Made by a program: the position numbers and the translations under genes. This document shows positions 50,893 to 59,042 of a stretch of 64,000 nt of DNA, piece by piece. The notes under the pieces are model-generated. The model saw only the letters and a list, made by a program, of their open reading frames with translations, had not been told where the DNA came from and did not search any database. This stretch comes from an uncultured Bacteroidales bacterium (GTDB taxonomy: Bacteria > Bacteroidota > Bacteroidia > Bacteroidales > Bacteroidaceae), in contig CALGJF010000009.1 in assembly GCA_937914945.1 (NCBI GenBank), positions 62,001-126,000 of the forward strand, written 5' to 3'. The stretch's first letter is position 1, and the number at the start of each line of letters is the position of its first letter.

Positions 50893-52056
50893 ATGAAGAC
50901 AAAATTTCCCGTAGATGCGTTTGCAAAAATAGAAACCCCATTCTATTACTACGATGTGGAGCTTCTGAAAAAAACACTCGATGCCGTGCGCAACGAGGCT
51001 GCAAAGCATCATGGTTTCAATGTTCATTATGCCATAAAGGCCAATTTTAATCCTCGCATATTAGAAATAATAGCTGCAAGCGGCGTAGGTGCCGATTGTG
51101 TGAGCGGGGGCGAGGTTGCCGCTGCACTCAAAGCAGGGGTAAGCCCCTCGCATATAGTATTTGCAGGGGTGGGAAAGACCGATAAGGAGATAGCCATTTC
51201 ACTCGATGCCGGAATCTTCTGTTTCAATGTAGAGTCTATCCCCGAGATTGAGGCTATAAATACACTTGCTGCAGAACGCGGGGTGGTGGCGCAGGTAGCT
51301 ATTCGTGTGAATCCCAATGTAGGAGCGCACACTCATGCCAACATCACCACAGGCCTTGCCGAGAATAAGTTCGGCATAAATTATGAACAACTCGATGAGG
51401 TAATAGACACAATTGAGGCCCTGAATAATGTAAAACTCATAGGATTGCACTTCCATATAGGCTCGCAAATACTTGTAATGGATGATTTTATCGCTCTCTG
51501 CGGCCGCATAAACGAGTTGCAAACAATGTTGAACGAGAATCGCGGAATGATATTGCCACACATAAATGTAGGTGGCGGCCTTGGCATACGTTACGATGCT
51601 CCCGATAAATACAATATTCCCGATTTTGCACTCTATTTCTCTACCTATGCACAGCATCTTAAGCTATTCCCCGGGCAGCAGGTGCATTTTGAACTTGGGC
51701 GTAGTATTGTGGCGCAGTGTGGCTCGCTCATCACCCGTGCAACGTACATTAAAAAAGGCACATGCAAGCAATTTATTATTGTGGATGCCGGAATGAACGA
51801 CCTTGTGCGCCCAGCGCTTTACAGCGCGTATCATAGAATAGAGAACCTCTCATCGCGCAAAGCCGATGAAGTTTATGATGTGGTAGGGCCGGTGTGCGAG
51901 TCGTCAGACGTATTCTGTAAAGACCGTAAAATCCCGGCAACACAGCGTGGCGATATAATGGCAATACGCTCGGCCGGAGCATACGGCGAGGCAATGGCAT
52001 TCGGTTACAATTGCCGTTCGCTACCGCAGAGCGTTCTGTCAATCGATGTTGAATAA
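50893..52056 (+). CDS. lysA: Diaminopimelate decarboxylase
   Basis: 387 aa from ATG 50893 (a TTG one codon earlier is not needed). PLP-dependent fold type III enzyme giving lysine from meso-diaminopimelate. Seen: HYAIKANFNPRIL (PLP lysine), VSGGEVAAALKAG, HFHIGSQI, GGGLGIRY, FELGRSIVAQCG, GMNDLVRPALYSAYHRI, GPVCESSDVF with the catalytic cysteine, and AYGEAMAFGYN. The stop codon lies in the left arm of the terminator shared with the convergent permease gene. Confidence 0.95.
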   Translation: MKTKFPVDAFAKIETPFYYYDVELLKKTLDAVRNEAAKHHGFNVHYAIKANFNPRILEIIAASGVGADCVSGGEVAAALKAGVSPSHIVFAGVGKTDKEIAISLDAGIFCFNVESIPEIEAINTLAAERGVVAQVAIRVNPNVGAHTHANITTGLAENKFGINYEQLDEVIDTIEALNNVKLIGLHFHIGSQILVMDDFIALCGRINELQTMLNENRGMILPHINVGGGLGIRYDAPDKYNIPDFALYFSTYAQHLKLFPGQQVHFELGRSIVAQCGSLITRATYIKKGTCKQFIIVDAGMNDLVRPALYSAYHRIENLSSRKADEVYDVVGPVCESSDVFCKDRKIPATQRGDIMAIRSAGAYGEAMAFGYNCRSLPQSVLSIDVE

Positions 52057-52086
52057 AAAAAGAGCCGCTCGGCTCTTTTTTTATTC
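52051..52086. terminator. Bidirectional terminator lysA / permease, covering both stop codons
   Basis: 17-bp arms (52051-52067, 52070-52086) around a 2-base centre. The lysA stop (52054-52056) is in one arm and the permease stop (52081-52083, minus strand) in the other. A- and T-runs give termination on both strands. Confidence 0.9.
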
Positions 52087-53319
52087 AAACTTAATGGCTT
52101 TACTTGGCTCTATTCTCGATATTAACATCAATGGTACAATAAGCATGGCTACCGATAGAACAAACATAAAGATATTCATAGGTATCATAACCCATGTGAA
52201 TTCTATTGGCACACGATTCATGTAATACATTCCGGGGTCAAGCCTTATAATACCTGTATATTTTTGAACGAGACACAAGGCTATTGCAATGATGTTTCCC
52301 CAGAGCATACCCCTGCCGATGATAAAACAGGCATAGTATAGAAATATTTTTCTGATGGAAACATTCTGTGCGCCAACGGCTTTCAATATACCTATGAGGT
52401 TGCTTTTCTCCAAAATAAGAATCAACAGGCCCGATATCATGGTGAATCCCGCAATACCAAGCACCAATACGAGGATTACCCATACCGTTTGATTAAGTAC
52501 ACCCAACCATGCAAACAGCGCGGGGTTTGCCTCTTCCACGGTTTGCATATAAAGGCTTTGCTGCTCCCTGAATGCGATATTGGAAATAAGCGGGGCTAAT
52601 TTCTCGCGTATCGTTTCTATTTCCTCATAATCGGAAACGGAAATCTCAATACCGCTCACCTGCTTGTCGTTCCACCCATTCAGCCGGCGGGTGGTTTCAA
52701 TATCGGTAATGGCAATGAGGTTATCCATCTCCTGCAAATGTGTTTCGTATATGCCGGAAACAAGCATGCGCCTCGCCCTTATGTTCTCCTGTATAAAGTA
52801 TACATTTATCTTATCTCCCGTTGCGCAATTCAGCTTCTTTGCCATTATATCGGATATCACAATCCAGTATCCGTTAACAGAATCCTCGGCAGCCGGTATT
52901 CTGCCGCTGATAAGATGCTTATGGAAAAACGAGGTATCATACTCCTTGCCGATACCTTTAACCAGCACTCCCTCGTATTCGTTGTTCACGGCAAGCAATC
53001 CAGGCTTTTGTACGTAACGCTGCACGTTTGTTACACCTTCGCGTTTCCTTATTTCTGCTATATCCTCGTCGGTTACGTTCACATAAGCATCGCCGTTGGT
53101 GGTGGCTTCGTAATTGTTAATCTGTATGTGGCTGCCGAAACCTATTATTTTCTCTCTTATCTCGTTCTTGAATCCAACAACTATAGCCAGCGAGAGCATC
53201 ATTACAATGAGCCCGACTGATACGCCCCATTGTGCAATGGTTATTGCCGGGCGCGATATCTTTTTCCCACCCTTGCGCAACGTGTAAAGTCTTTTTGCTA
53301 TAAATAGTTCAATATTCAT
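52081..53319 (-). CDS. FtsX-fold ABC permease (LolC/LolE-like)
   Basis: 412 aa from MNIELFIAKRLY. One N-terminal helix (PAITIAQWGVSVGLIVMMLSLAIVV), a large extracytoplasmic MacB/LolC-type periplasmic domain (about 50-265), then three helices near the C-terminus (WVILVLVLGIAGFTMISGLLILI, FLYYACFIIGRGMLWGNIIAIAL, MIPMNIFMFVLSVAMLIVPLML). The coupling stretch SNLIGILKAVGAQNVSIRKIFL is the standard FtsX-domain motif that contacts an ATPase. LolC/E release lipoproteins from the inner membrane. The ATPase gene is not adjacent. It starts 8 bases after the mannose-1-phosphate guanylyltransferase stop. Confidence 0.85.
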   Translation of the reverse strand: MNIELFIAKRLYTLRKGGKKISRPAITIAQWGVSVGLIVMMLSLAIVVGFKNEIREKIIGFGSHIQINNYEATTNGDAYVNVTDEDIAEIRKREGVTNVQRYVQKPGLLAVNNEYEGVLVKGIGKEYDTSFFHKHLISGRIPAAEDSVNGYWIVISDIMAKKLNCATGDKINVYFIQENIRARRMLVSGIYETHLQEMDNLIAITDIETTRRLNGWNDKQVSGIEISVSDYEEIETIREKLAPLISNIAFREQQSLYMQTVEEANPALFAWLGVLNQTVWVILVLVLGIAGFTMISGLLILILEKSNLIGILKAVGAQNVSIRKIFLYYACFIIGRGMLWGNIIAIALCLVQKYTGIIRLDPGMYYMNRVPIEFTWVMIPMNIFMFVLSVAMLIVPLMLISRIEPSKAIKFE

Positions 53320-53327
53320 GGTGCAAT

Positions 53328-54668
53328 CTATTTCCACTCCCACTCATAACGCTCAATGTCCTCTTCAACAAGTATGTCGCCTGTTTGCACCTCAATGAAT
53401 TCCAGGTCGGTGATGGCTTTCACCGCGTGTAGTTGCCCCTTCTTGATGTGTACGACACTTCCTCGCGACACCTCGGTTACTTCGTTGTCTATAACCAATA
53501 AGCCGCGGCCATTGACAAAAGTCCACACCTCATCGCGATGGCGGTGTATCTGATAACTTATGTTGCAACCGGCATTCAATTTAAGTTCCTTGGTCAATGT
53601 GCAGAAACCATCGCTGTATTTGGTGGTGTTTATTACTTTGTACGTTCCCCATCTGCGTTCCTCGAACATGGGGCGTGTTGCCACCTTCTCAACATGCTGC
53701 TTGATATCTTCCGATGCGTTTTTGCTGCATACAAGAACACCCTCATAGCCCGCTACAACAACAGCATCCTTAATGCCATCGCATACAAGCGGCAGCTCCA
53801 ATTCATTGATTATGGTGGTGTTTTCCACCCCTTCGCCCAACATTATGTTACCGATATGCTTGTCGGGTAACTCCTCGGACAGTGCTTTCCAGCTGGCAAG
53901 GTCCTTCCATTTTCCATGGTATGTGGCAACGGCAACGGAATGGCATTTTTCGGTTACCTCATTGTCAAAACTCACAGCCGGCAGCTTGCAATAGTTCTTC
54001 TGCACCTCCTCAAACGAGGCTGCATCCATGTATCTGTTTATGATATCTTCAATAAATCCAAGTTTGAAGGCAAATACACCGCCGTTCCACAATGCACCGT
54101 TGGCTATCAGTTGTTCTGCTCGTTTTTTGCTTGGTTTCTCAGTAAAACGCTTTACCATCTGTATTCCGTTAATCTCCTTCTGTGCAGGTTGTATGTAACC
54201 ATATTTTGAGGATGGGGCAGTGGGTTTTATTCCCACAAGTGCAAGTTCGGCATCATTGTTGGCTACAACCTCTGCAATAGTGCGTATGGAGCAGAAATAT
54301 TCAGCGTCGGTATAAGTGTCGCATGGTATAACCACGGCGACTTCCTCTTTGTCGCATTTTTCATTGAAAAGCAAGTGTGCGGTTGCTAGTGCTATGGCCG
54401 GGAATGTACCACGTCTTTCGGGTTCTGTAACCAATGTTATATCGTTGCCTATCTGTGTGGTTATGGAGTCGCGTTGTGCAGCACTTGTTACAACCGTTAT
54501 ACTGTTTGTTAGGTGGGCCTCTTCTATTTGGCGAAATACTCGTTGCAACATAGATTCCGTACTGCCATTAGGTGCTGGCAGCAAACGTAGGAATTGCTTT
54601 GAACGTGTACTGTTTGATAGAGGCCAAAGGCGCTGGCCGCTACCACCCGATAACAATATTATTTTCAT
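53328..54668 (-). CDS. Mannose-1-phosphate guanylyltransferase with cupin domain
   Basis: 446 aa from MKIILLSGG. It makes GDP-mannose from mannose 1-phosphate and GTP. Seen: LSGGSGQRLWPLSNSTRSKQF, the nucleotide-binding signature; VVIPCDTYTD; FTEKPSKKRAEQL; NGGVFAFKLGFI; and a C-terminal cupin domain (ERRWGTYKVINTTKYSDGF, HRHRDEVWTFVNGRG, VHIKKGQLHAV) as in type II phosphomannose isomerase/GMP bifunctional enzymes. The cupin part keeps the histidines of the metal site. It supplies GDP-mannose (and GDP-fucose) for surface polysaccharide, in keeping with the Wzi-type neighbour. Confidence 0.9.
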   Translation of the reverse strand: MKIILLSGGSGQRLWPLSNSTRSKQFLRLLPAPNGSTESMLQRVFRQIEEAHLTNSITVVTSAAQRDSITTQIGNDITLVTEPERRGTFPAIALATAHLLFNEKCDKEEVAVVIPCDTYTDAEYFCSIRTIAEVVANNDAELALVGIKPTAPSSKYGYIQPAQKEINGIQMVKRFTEKPSKKRAEQLIANGALWNGGVFAFKLGFIEDIINRYMDAASFEEVQKNYCKLPAVSFDNEVTEKCHSVAVATYHGKWKDLASWKALSEELPDKHIGNIMLGEGVENTTIINELELPLVCDGIKDAVVVAGYEGVLVCSKNASEDIKQHVEKVATRPMFEERRWGTYKVINTTKYSDGFCTLTKELKLNAGCNISYQIHRHRDEVWTFVNGRGLLVIDNEVTEVSRGSVVHIKKGQLHAVKAITDLEFIEVQTGDILVEEDIERYEWEWK

Positions 54669-54718
54669 ATCTGCTTTAATCAATTTATAGTATTGTTAGT
54701 ATATCGTTTTTGAAACAA

Positions 54719-55108
54719 TTAGAATTTCCTGAATGTTAGCTTGGCAAATTTTGAACGCAAAATCATGCTCTTGCTGCTCAAGTGCAATACACCATATCTT
54801 TCGTTGCTGTTGTTGTATATGCCATATGCTTGCAGGTTGGTGTCGTCGTCAATCGTCTGCACAAAAAGCGAGTCGCCTACATGCTGAAAACGGCAGTAGT
54901 GCCTCTCTTTGTCGTTTATCCTTATCTCGAGCAGATTTAATTGTATGCCCCAGAAACGGTTGTCGTGCTTGGTGTCGATAACCTCCGTGGCTCCCTCCTC
55001 GGCAATCTCCATCAGTTTCCAGAAACCACCCAAGTCGCCGTTCTCATCCTCCTTCTGGCATGCAATGAATGTCATTGCAGCAAACATAAATATTATAATC
55101 TTTTTCAT
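54719..55108 (-). CDS. Small lipocalin-like lipoprotein
   Basis: 129 aa. Lipoprotein signal ending TFIACQKED. The rest (GGFWKLMEIAEEGATEVIDT, FWGIQLNLLEIRINDKERHYCRFQHVGDSLFVQTIDDD, RYGVLHLSSKSMILRSKFAKLTFRKF) has the alternating strands of a small lipocalin-like barrel common in Bacteroidota. Its start overlaps the wzi stop by four bases, so translation is coupled, and it may be a partner of the Wzi protein in the outer membrane. Function unknown. Confidence 0.7.
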   Translation of the reverse strand: MKKIIIFMFAAMTFIACQKEDENGDLGGFWKLMEIAEEGATEVIDTKHDNRFWGIQLNLLEIRINDKERHYCRFQHVGDSLFVQTIDDDTNLQAYGIYNNSNERYGVLHLSSKSMILRSKFAKLTFRKF

Positions 55109-56589
55109 TTGTTCTTCTTTTTCAGGTTCATTATTCCGCTTTTACAGATGGTGAACATTCCGCTGCGGCAGTTGTTGCCATGCAGGCCGCCATTGTCAAA
55201 TGCATACGATGCTTTCACACTCCAACCCTTCAGTTTGCATGGCTTGTATGCGATTTCTACAAGCCCGGCATTGTTTGTCTTTATTTCTGTGAAGGGATCT
55301 TTGTATGTTCCCCAATTGTTGGAGTGTGTAAATAGTATTCTGTATGACAATTCCTCTGTGGGCTCGCCCTCAATACCTATGTGAAAGGCCTCTACGCGAT
55401 TGTTATAACAATTCAAAATCCTATTCTCGTTGTATATGGGCGATGTAACAAGCGGTGAGCCCATTACCATACCGTAGTTGAACCATCCGTTGTACCACTT
55501 GTGGTTGTAGTTGTCGTCGCGGCAACTTATCTGGTCGGGTATCTTGTCGGTCTTGTCGTGATATACCGGGCCACTCTGATTCTTCAAATTAAAATACTCT
55601 ATGGCAAGGTTTTTTATCCATTTGCAATCCTTTAACTTGAGTTCTATGCCCACAAGCTGTTCTGTCCACAAGCCATATTCCATAAACATTTGTGAGTGGT
55701 CATCGAAAAGGTGTTCGTAATATGTGCGCAGGCTCCACTCTTCTTGTTCCCAATTGATTGCAGCATGCCAGCTGCCAAGATGGTTGCCCGCAATATTTGT
55801 CTTGTCAAAATCGGTGTATTCCTTGTCGCCGCTGCTTGGAACAAATGCTTTGAAATAGTCTGTGAGTCGGGTAGGGTTGGTATGGTTTACCCCTTTAACA
55901 TTTTCAAAATTATAAATGGTACCACCAAACTGTGTGGTCATCTGCAATCCCCATTCAAACGACAGGGGGTGTTTTTCCTTTTTTCCTATTTTGAAAAATA
56001 TTGCTTTTGAGTGATAGCGTACTCCCACGGTATGAGCATTACCATCGTTTACCCAATCTTTTTGCCATTCGCCATCGCTAAACCATCCGTAAGCAAGATG
56101 TCCGCGTATTTTGAACCAGCCATTGGTGCCAAAGAAATCGTAATACTCCGGTACCTCGATGCGTATTTGTGGCACAGGGCGTGCATTGCCGCTCTCGACG
56201 AGGCCTCCGCTTGAAATCCTATGATTCTTTAATTCTCCCCAACGTTCTTTCTGTCCCATGGACAAGGCGAACATCTTCCAATTTACATCGGCATAGGCCT
56301 GCTGCAAGTAGATTGTCGATGTCAATCCTTCACCTGCAACAATGTCGGTGCCCCATGAAAGGGATATCCCCTTGTTCCCAAACGTGTGATACCCGGCTAG
56401 CCCTGCACGCATATATGCAAACCCTGCCTCATTGCCACTCAATCCTTGTCTGTTAGACAGATGCCAAGTGGGTGGAGTATCTTCGCCGGCATAGGTACCG
56501 GTAGTCTCTACTCTGTATTCTATATTTTGCGCCTGTGTAGTGGATACAAGTGTCGCAAGCGATAGTATGCCAAATAGTCTCTTTATCAT
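55105..56589 (-). CDS. Wzi-family capsule assembly outer-membrane protein
   Basis: 494 aa from MIKRLFGILS; a longer frame to 56649 starts inside the upstream gene. Signal peptide ends at TQA. The body is an 18-strand-type barrel with aromatic-rich strands: GNEAGFAYMRAGLAGYHTFGNKG, GQKERWGELKNHRISSGGLVESGNARPVPQIRIEVPEY (seen here in shorter parts GQKERWGEL and NARPVPQIRIEVPEY), GSWHAAINWEQEEWSLRTYYEH and MEYGLWTEQLVGIELKL. Wzi-type proteins retain capsular polysaccharide on the surface. Four-base overlaps join it to the genes on both sides, a tightly coupled operon. Confidence 0.85.
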   Translation of the reverse strand: MIKRLFGILSLATLVSTTQAQNIEYRVETTGTYAGEDTPPTWHLSNRQGLSGNEAGFAYMRAGLAGYHTFGNKGISLSWGTDIVAGEGLTSTIYLQQAYADVNWKMFALSMGQKERWGELKNHRISSGGLVESGNARPVPQIRIEVPEYYDFFGTNGWFKIRGHLAYGWFSDGEWQKDWVNDGNAHTVGVRYHSKAIFFKIGKKEKHPLSFEWGLQMTTQFGGTIYNFENVKGVNHTNPTRLTDYFKAFVPSSGDKEYTDFDKTNIAGNHLGSWHAAINWEQEEWSLRTYYEHLFDDHSQMFMEYGLWTEQLVGIELKLKDCKWIKNLAIEYFNLKNQSGPVYHDKTDKIPDQISCRDDNYNHKWYNGWFNYGMVMGSPLVTSPIYNENRILNCYNNRVEAFHIGIEGEPTEELSYRILFTHSNNWGTYKDPFTEIKTNNAGLVEIAYKPCKLKGWSVKASYAFDNGGLHGNNCRSGMFTICKSGIMNLKKKNK

Positions 56590-57689
56590 TTTTTGTTTTT
56601 TAGTCTCTTTTTGAAAAAATAGTGCCATGTTCTGAATATCGGCCCCCAAAGTGTTTCGCTTGGGTAACTGCTCATGAATTTCATGTGATGCATGCTTTTG
56701 CTTATTGCCCGCTTTATGAGCGAACTGCTCATTTCGTTCTTGTATCGCGGGCTGTATTTGCCAAAATTCCCGGCTATCATTATCTCGTTGAGCAAGAATT
56801 CACCCTCTTTTTCAAGTGGCTTGGTGAGCATTAAAGCATCGTCTGTGTTGAAGACTCTTTTAAGAACATGCATTACGGCTCCTGCAAAACGCAACATCTT
56901 CAACTCCTTCAGCACGTTTAATGCAGTCTCTTTCTCCTGTGCCGTGAATCCCTGTTTCAATACGTAATGGTAATCGAGCAACTGCCTGAGCCCTATTCCC
57001 TCCTGGAACAGATGCCTGTATATATGTAACAGAATATAGATGCGGTTAAAGGCGTTGGTAGGTACGTTTACCTCGCCACCCTCGTTACCCATAACGGTTT
57101 TGTTGGTGAACTGTAGCTCACTCTCTTCGTTAAAGTAGCGTTGCAGTCTCTTGTTGGTGAAATAGCTGTTCATCCATGTTGGTGTGAAATGTATCTCTAT
57201 TCCCACCTTGCCTATCTCAATAAAATCCACATGGTGATATACCGGTCTGCAATTGGGCAGATGGCGTTTGACATAATCGAGAATTTTATCTCTGCCGCCT
57301 TCGAGCCATATATCGATATCTCCCGGTGTGCGCAGAGTGGGGTTGTCATACAGCAGTGCGACACCTTGCCCTTTTAATATGGTGCTGCGGAATCCCTCCT
57401 CTTTGAATTTGGCGCTCACTCTTGCTGCGATGATATTAAGTTTTTCATTTTGTTGCTTTATTCGTTGGCAACAATTGTGCCACATTAGTAACAGGTTTTT
57501 GGGCGGTCGCCTATCTGCATCGAGTTTCTCGATACCCGCGAATGTTATCCCCAAAAGTGTCTGTTTTTGTGATAACTCAAAAATCTGCTCCCAATCCTGC
57601 GCGGTGGGGGAGAACGCGAACTCATTGCTTGTGCCTATGCCCATGCGTATAAGTTCAAAAAACATCTCTGTTACATCGGAATATTGCAT
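56586..57689 (-). CDS. NTP_transf_5-family nucleotidyltransferase-like protein
   Basis: 367 aa. The core pattern is STILKGQGVALLYDN..LRTPGDIDIWLEG: K106-G107, then G123-D124-x-D126. This is the conserved site of the uncharacterised nucleotidyltransferase family (PF14907-type). FIEIGKVGIEIHFTPTW and LLHIYRHLFQEGIGLRQLLDYHYVL follow in the helical second half. Such proteins occur in capsule and exopolysaccharide clusters and may modify a carrier or a sugar; no substrate is known. It overlaps the wzi start by four bases. A hairpin (57706-57735) lies upstream. Confidence 0.75.
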   Translation of the reverse strand: MQYSDVTEMFFELIRMGIGTSNEFAFSPTAQDWEQIFELSQKQTLLGITFAGIEKLDADRRPPKNLLLMWHNCCQRIKQQNEKLNIIAARVSAKFKEEGFRSTILKGQGVALLYDNPTLRTPGDIDIWLEGGRDKILDYVKRHLPNCRPVYHHVDFIEIGKVGIEIHFTPTWMNSYFTNKRLQRYFNEESELQFTNKTVMGNEGGEVNVPTNAFNRIYILLHIYRHLFQEGIGLRQLLDYHYVLKQGFTAQEKETALNVLKELKMLRFAGAVMHVLKRVFNTDDALMLTKPLEKEGEFLLNEIMIAGNFGKYSPRYKNEMSSSLIKRAISKSMHHMKFMSSYPSETLWGPIFRTWHYFFKKRLKNKK

Positions 57690-57705
57690 TATATCTTATA
57701 ATCGT

Positions 57706-57735
57706 AGAGGGTGCGCTGGTTTCGGCACACCCTCT
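57706..57735. terminator. Hairpin between GHMP fusion gene and NTP_transf_5 gene
   Basis: An imperfect stem with GC-rich arms at about 57706-57714 and 57725-57735. For the minus-strand genes no U-run follows, so it may attenuate or protect mRNA rather than terminate. Confidence 0.45.
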
Positions 57736-57743
57736 TTTTGTTT

Positions 57744-58883
57744 TTAGTTACGACGTATTCTTATTTGCAGCGCGTCTTTAATGGGTTTATCATTTATAAT
57801 AACCAAATAACCGCCACCGCCAGCACCTGTTATTTTGATACCCTTAACATCGTTTATGTACTCGTTTATTGTCTCCATCACATAGTCGGGTGCCATGTTG
57901 GGGAACATTGCAATTTGGGCACGGAAAGAATCGGTAGTGGCCTTTCCCCATGCATCGATATCCTTGTTGTTTATTGCCTGCCAGCAATCATTGGCTGCTT
58001 GGGCAAGTCTTTCAGCTCCTTCCTTGTCAATCTTTGTGTTGGCAAGTACATCGTAATCACCCTTACGTGGCGACAAGGGAATGAGCCAGATGCTTTTCTC
58101 TATAAAACTCAATATGTCGTTATCCTTAACGCTCTTGATTTCGCTTGGCCAATATTTCTCGTCTTTATAGTTCAGACGGTTAAGTCCTGGCATTACCACG
58201 CCTATGGCATCCTGTGAGCCGCTGATATATGGCGAGCCGGGAGGGTTTTCATAGCAAAAGAGCTCTTTTGCAAGCACTTCGCGGTCGCCTTTGGGTATGT
58301 CTATGTGCCACATCTCAATAGCTGCTTTGCGTGAGGATGTGCTCATACCGCTTCGGTTATTGAAATCGTAGTCGGGCTCAATGTTTATGGTCAAGACCGG
58401 CCCTTCGGCATATTTGTTTACATATGGCTGGTCGAGCCATCCGCCGGCGAGATCAATGCGATAGGGTATTTTACACTCTTGGCGCAGGGCGGTGGTAGAG
58501 CGTGTTGGCAACCCGGCTTCGGGTATGCGTGTACTCACCTTTAACTCAATACCGTTTTCTTCACAGAAGCGTTTCTTTTCGGGTGTATATCCATCGGTGT
58601 TTACAAAAAATATATCGGGTTTCAATGCCTTTACATCCTCGGCAAAATCCATGATACCGCTGCCCGAATTAACAAAAGCATCCTTTACATAGCGAATGGC
58701 CTTTACCATGTATAGGCGTTCTTCCTGGGTATTAATGGTTTTTCGGTTCTTCAAGTCCTGAATTGTGCTGTCCGAACCTATTCCTACATATAAATCTCCG
58801 TATTGAGATGCCTCTTTGAAGAAGGCTACATGCCCGGAGTGTAACATATCATAGCACCCCGACACAAAAACTTTTTTACTCAT
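57744..58883 (-). CDS. Cytidylyltransferase-GHMP kinase fusion
   Basis: 379 aa in two parts. Residues 1-136 are a cytidylyltransferase-like domain with the HxGH motif H15-S-G-H18 in CYDMLHSGHVAFF and RSTTALR at 128-134, the loop closing the active site. Residues from about 139 show GHMP-kinase motifs: YRIDLAGGWLD (motif 1), a variant motif 2 GMSTSSRKAA, and TGAGGGG (353-358, motif 3). The GHMP part is about 240 residues, short for the family. A kinase plus nucleotidyltransferase would activate a sugar, as HldE does for heptose with a different kinase fold. It leads the surface-polysaccharide cluster, 54 bases ahead of the NTP_transf_5 gene. Confidence 0.75.
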   Translation of the reverse strand: MSKKVFVSGCYDMLHSGHVAFFKEASQYGDLYVGIGSDSTIQDLKNRKTINTQEERLYMVKAIRYVKDAFVNSGSGIMDFAEDVKALKPDIFFVNTDGYTPEKKRFCEENGIELKVSTRIPEAGLPTRSTTALRQECKIPYRIDLAGGWLDQPYVNKYAEGPVLTINIEPDYDFNNRSGMSTSSRKAAIEMWHIDIPKGDREVLAKELFCYENPPGSPYISGSQDAIGVVMPGLNRLNYKDEKYWPSEIKSVKDNDILSFIEKSIWLIPLSPRKGDYDVLANTKIDKEGAERLAQAANDCWQAINNKDIDAWGKATTDSFRAQIAMFPNMAPDYVMETINEYINDVKGIKITGAGGGGYLVIINDKPIKDALQIRIRRN

Positions 58884-58957
58884 ATTTGGATTTGTTTCTA
58901 TTGTGTTTGATTAATGCAGCAAAGCAAAACGCATTGTTCTCTGCAATCATATATATG

Positions 58958-58965
58958 CAAAAATA
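58958..58965 (-). promoter_or_regulatory. -7 box of polysaccharide cluster
   Basis: Minus-strand TATTTTTG, 75 bases before the first start codon of the cluster; a leader of about 68 bases follows. Confidence 0.5.
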
Positions 58966-59042
58966 GTATAAATAATATAAATGTAAGCCTTTTTCGCTAC
59001 AAAGTTGTTTGTAATCTTCTTCTTATTTGGATATAGTGGTAA

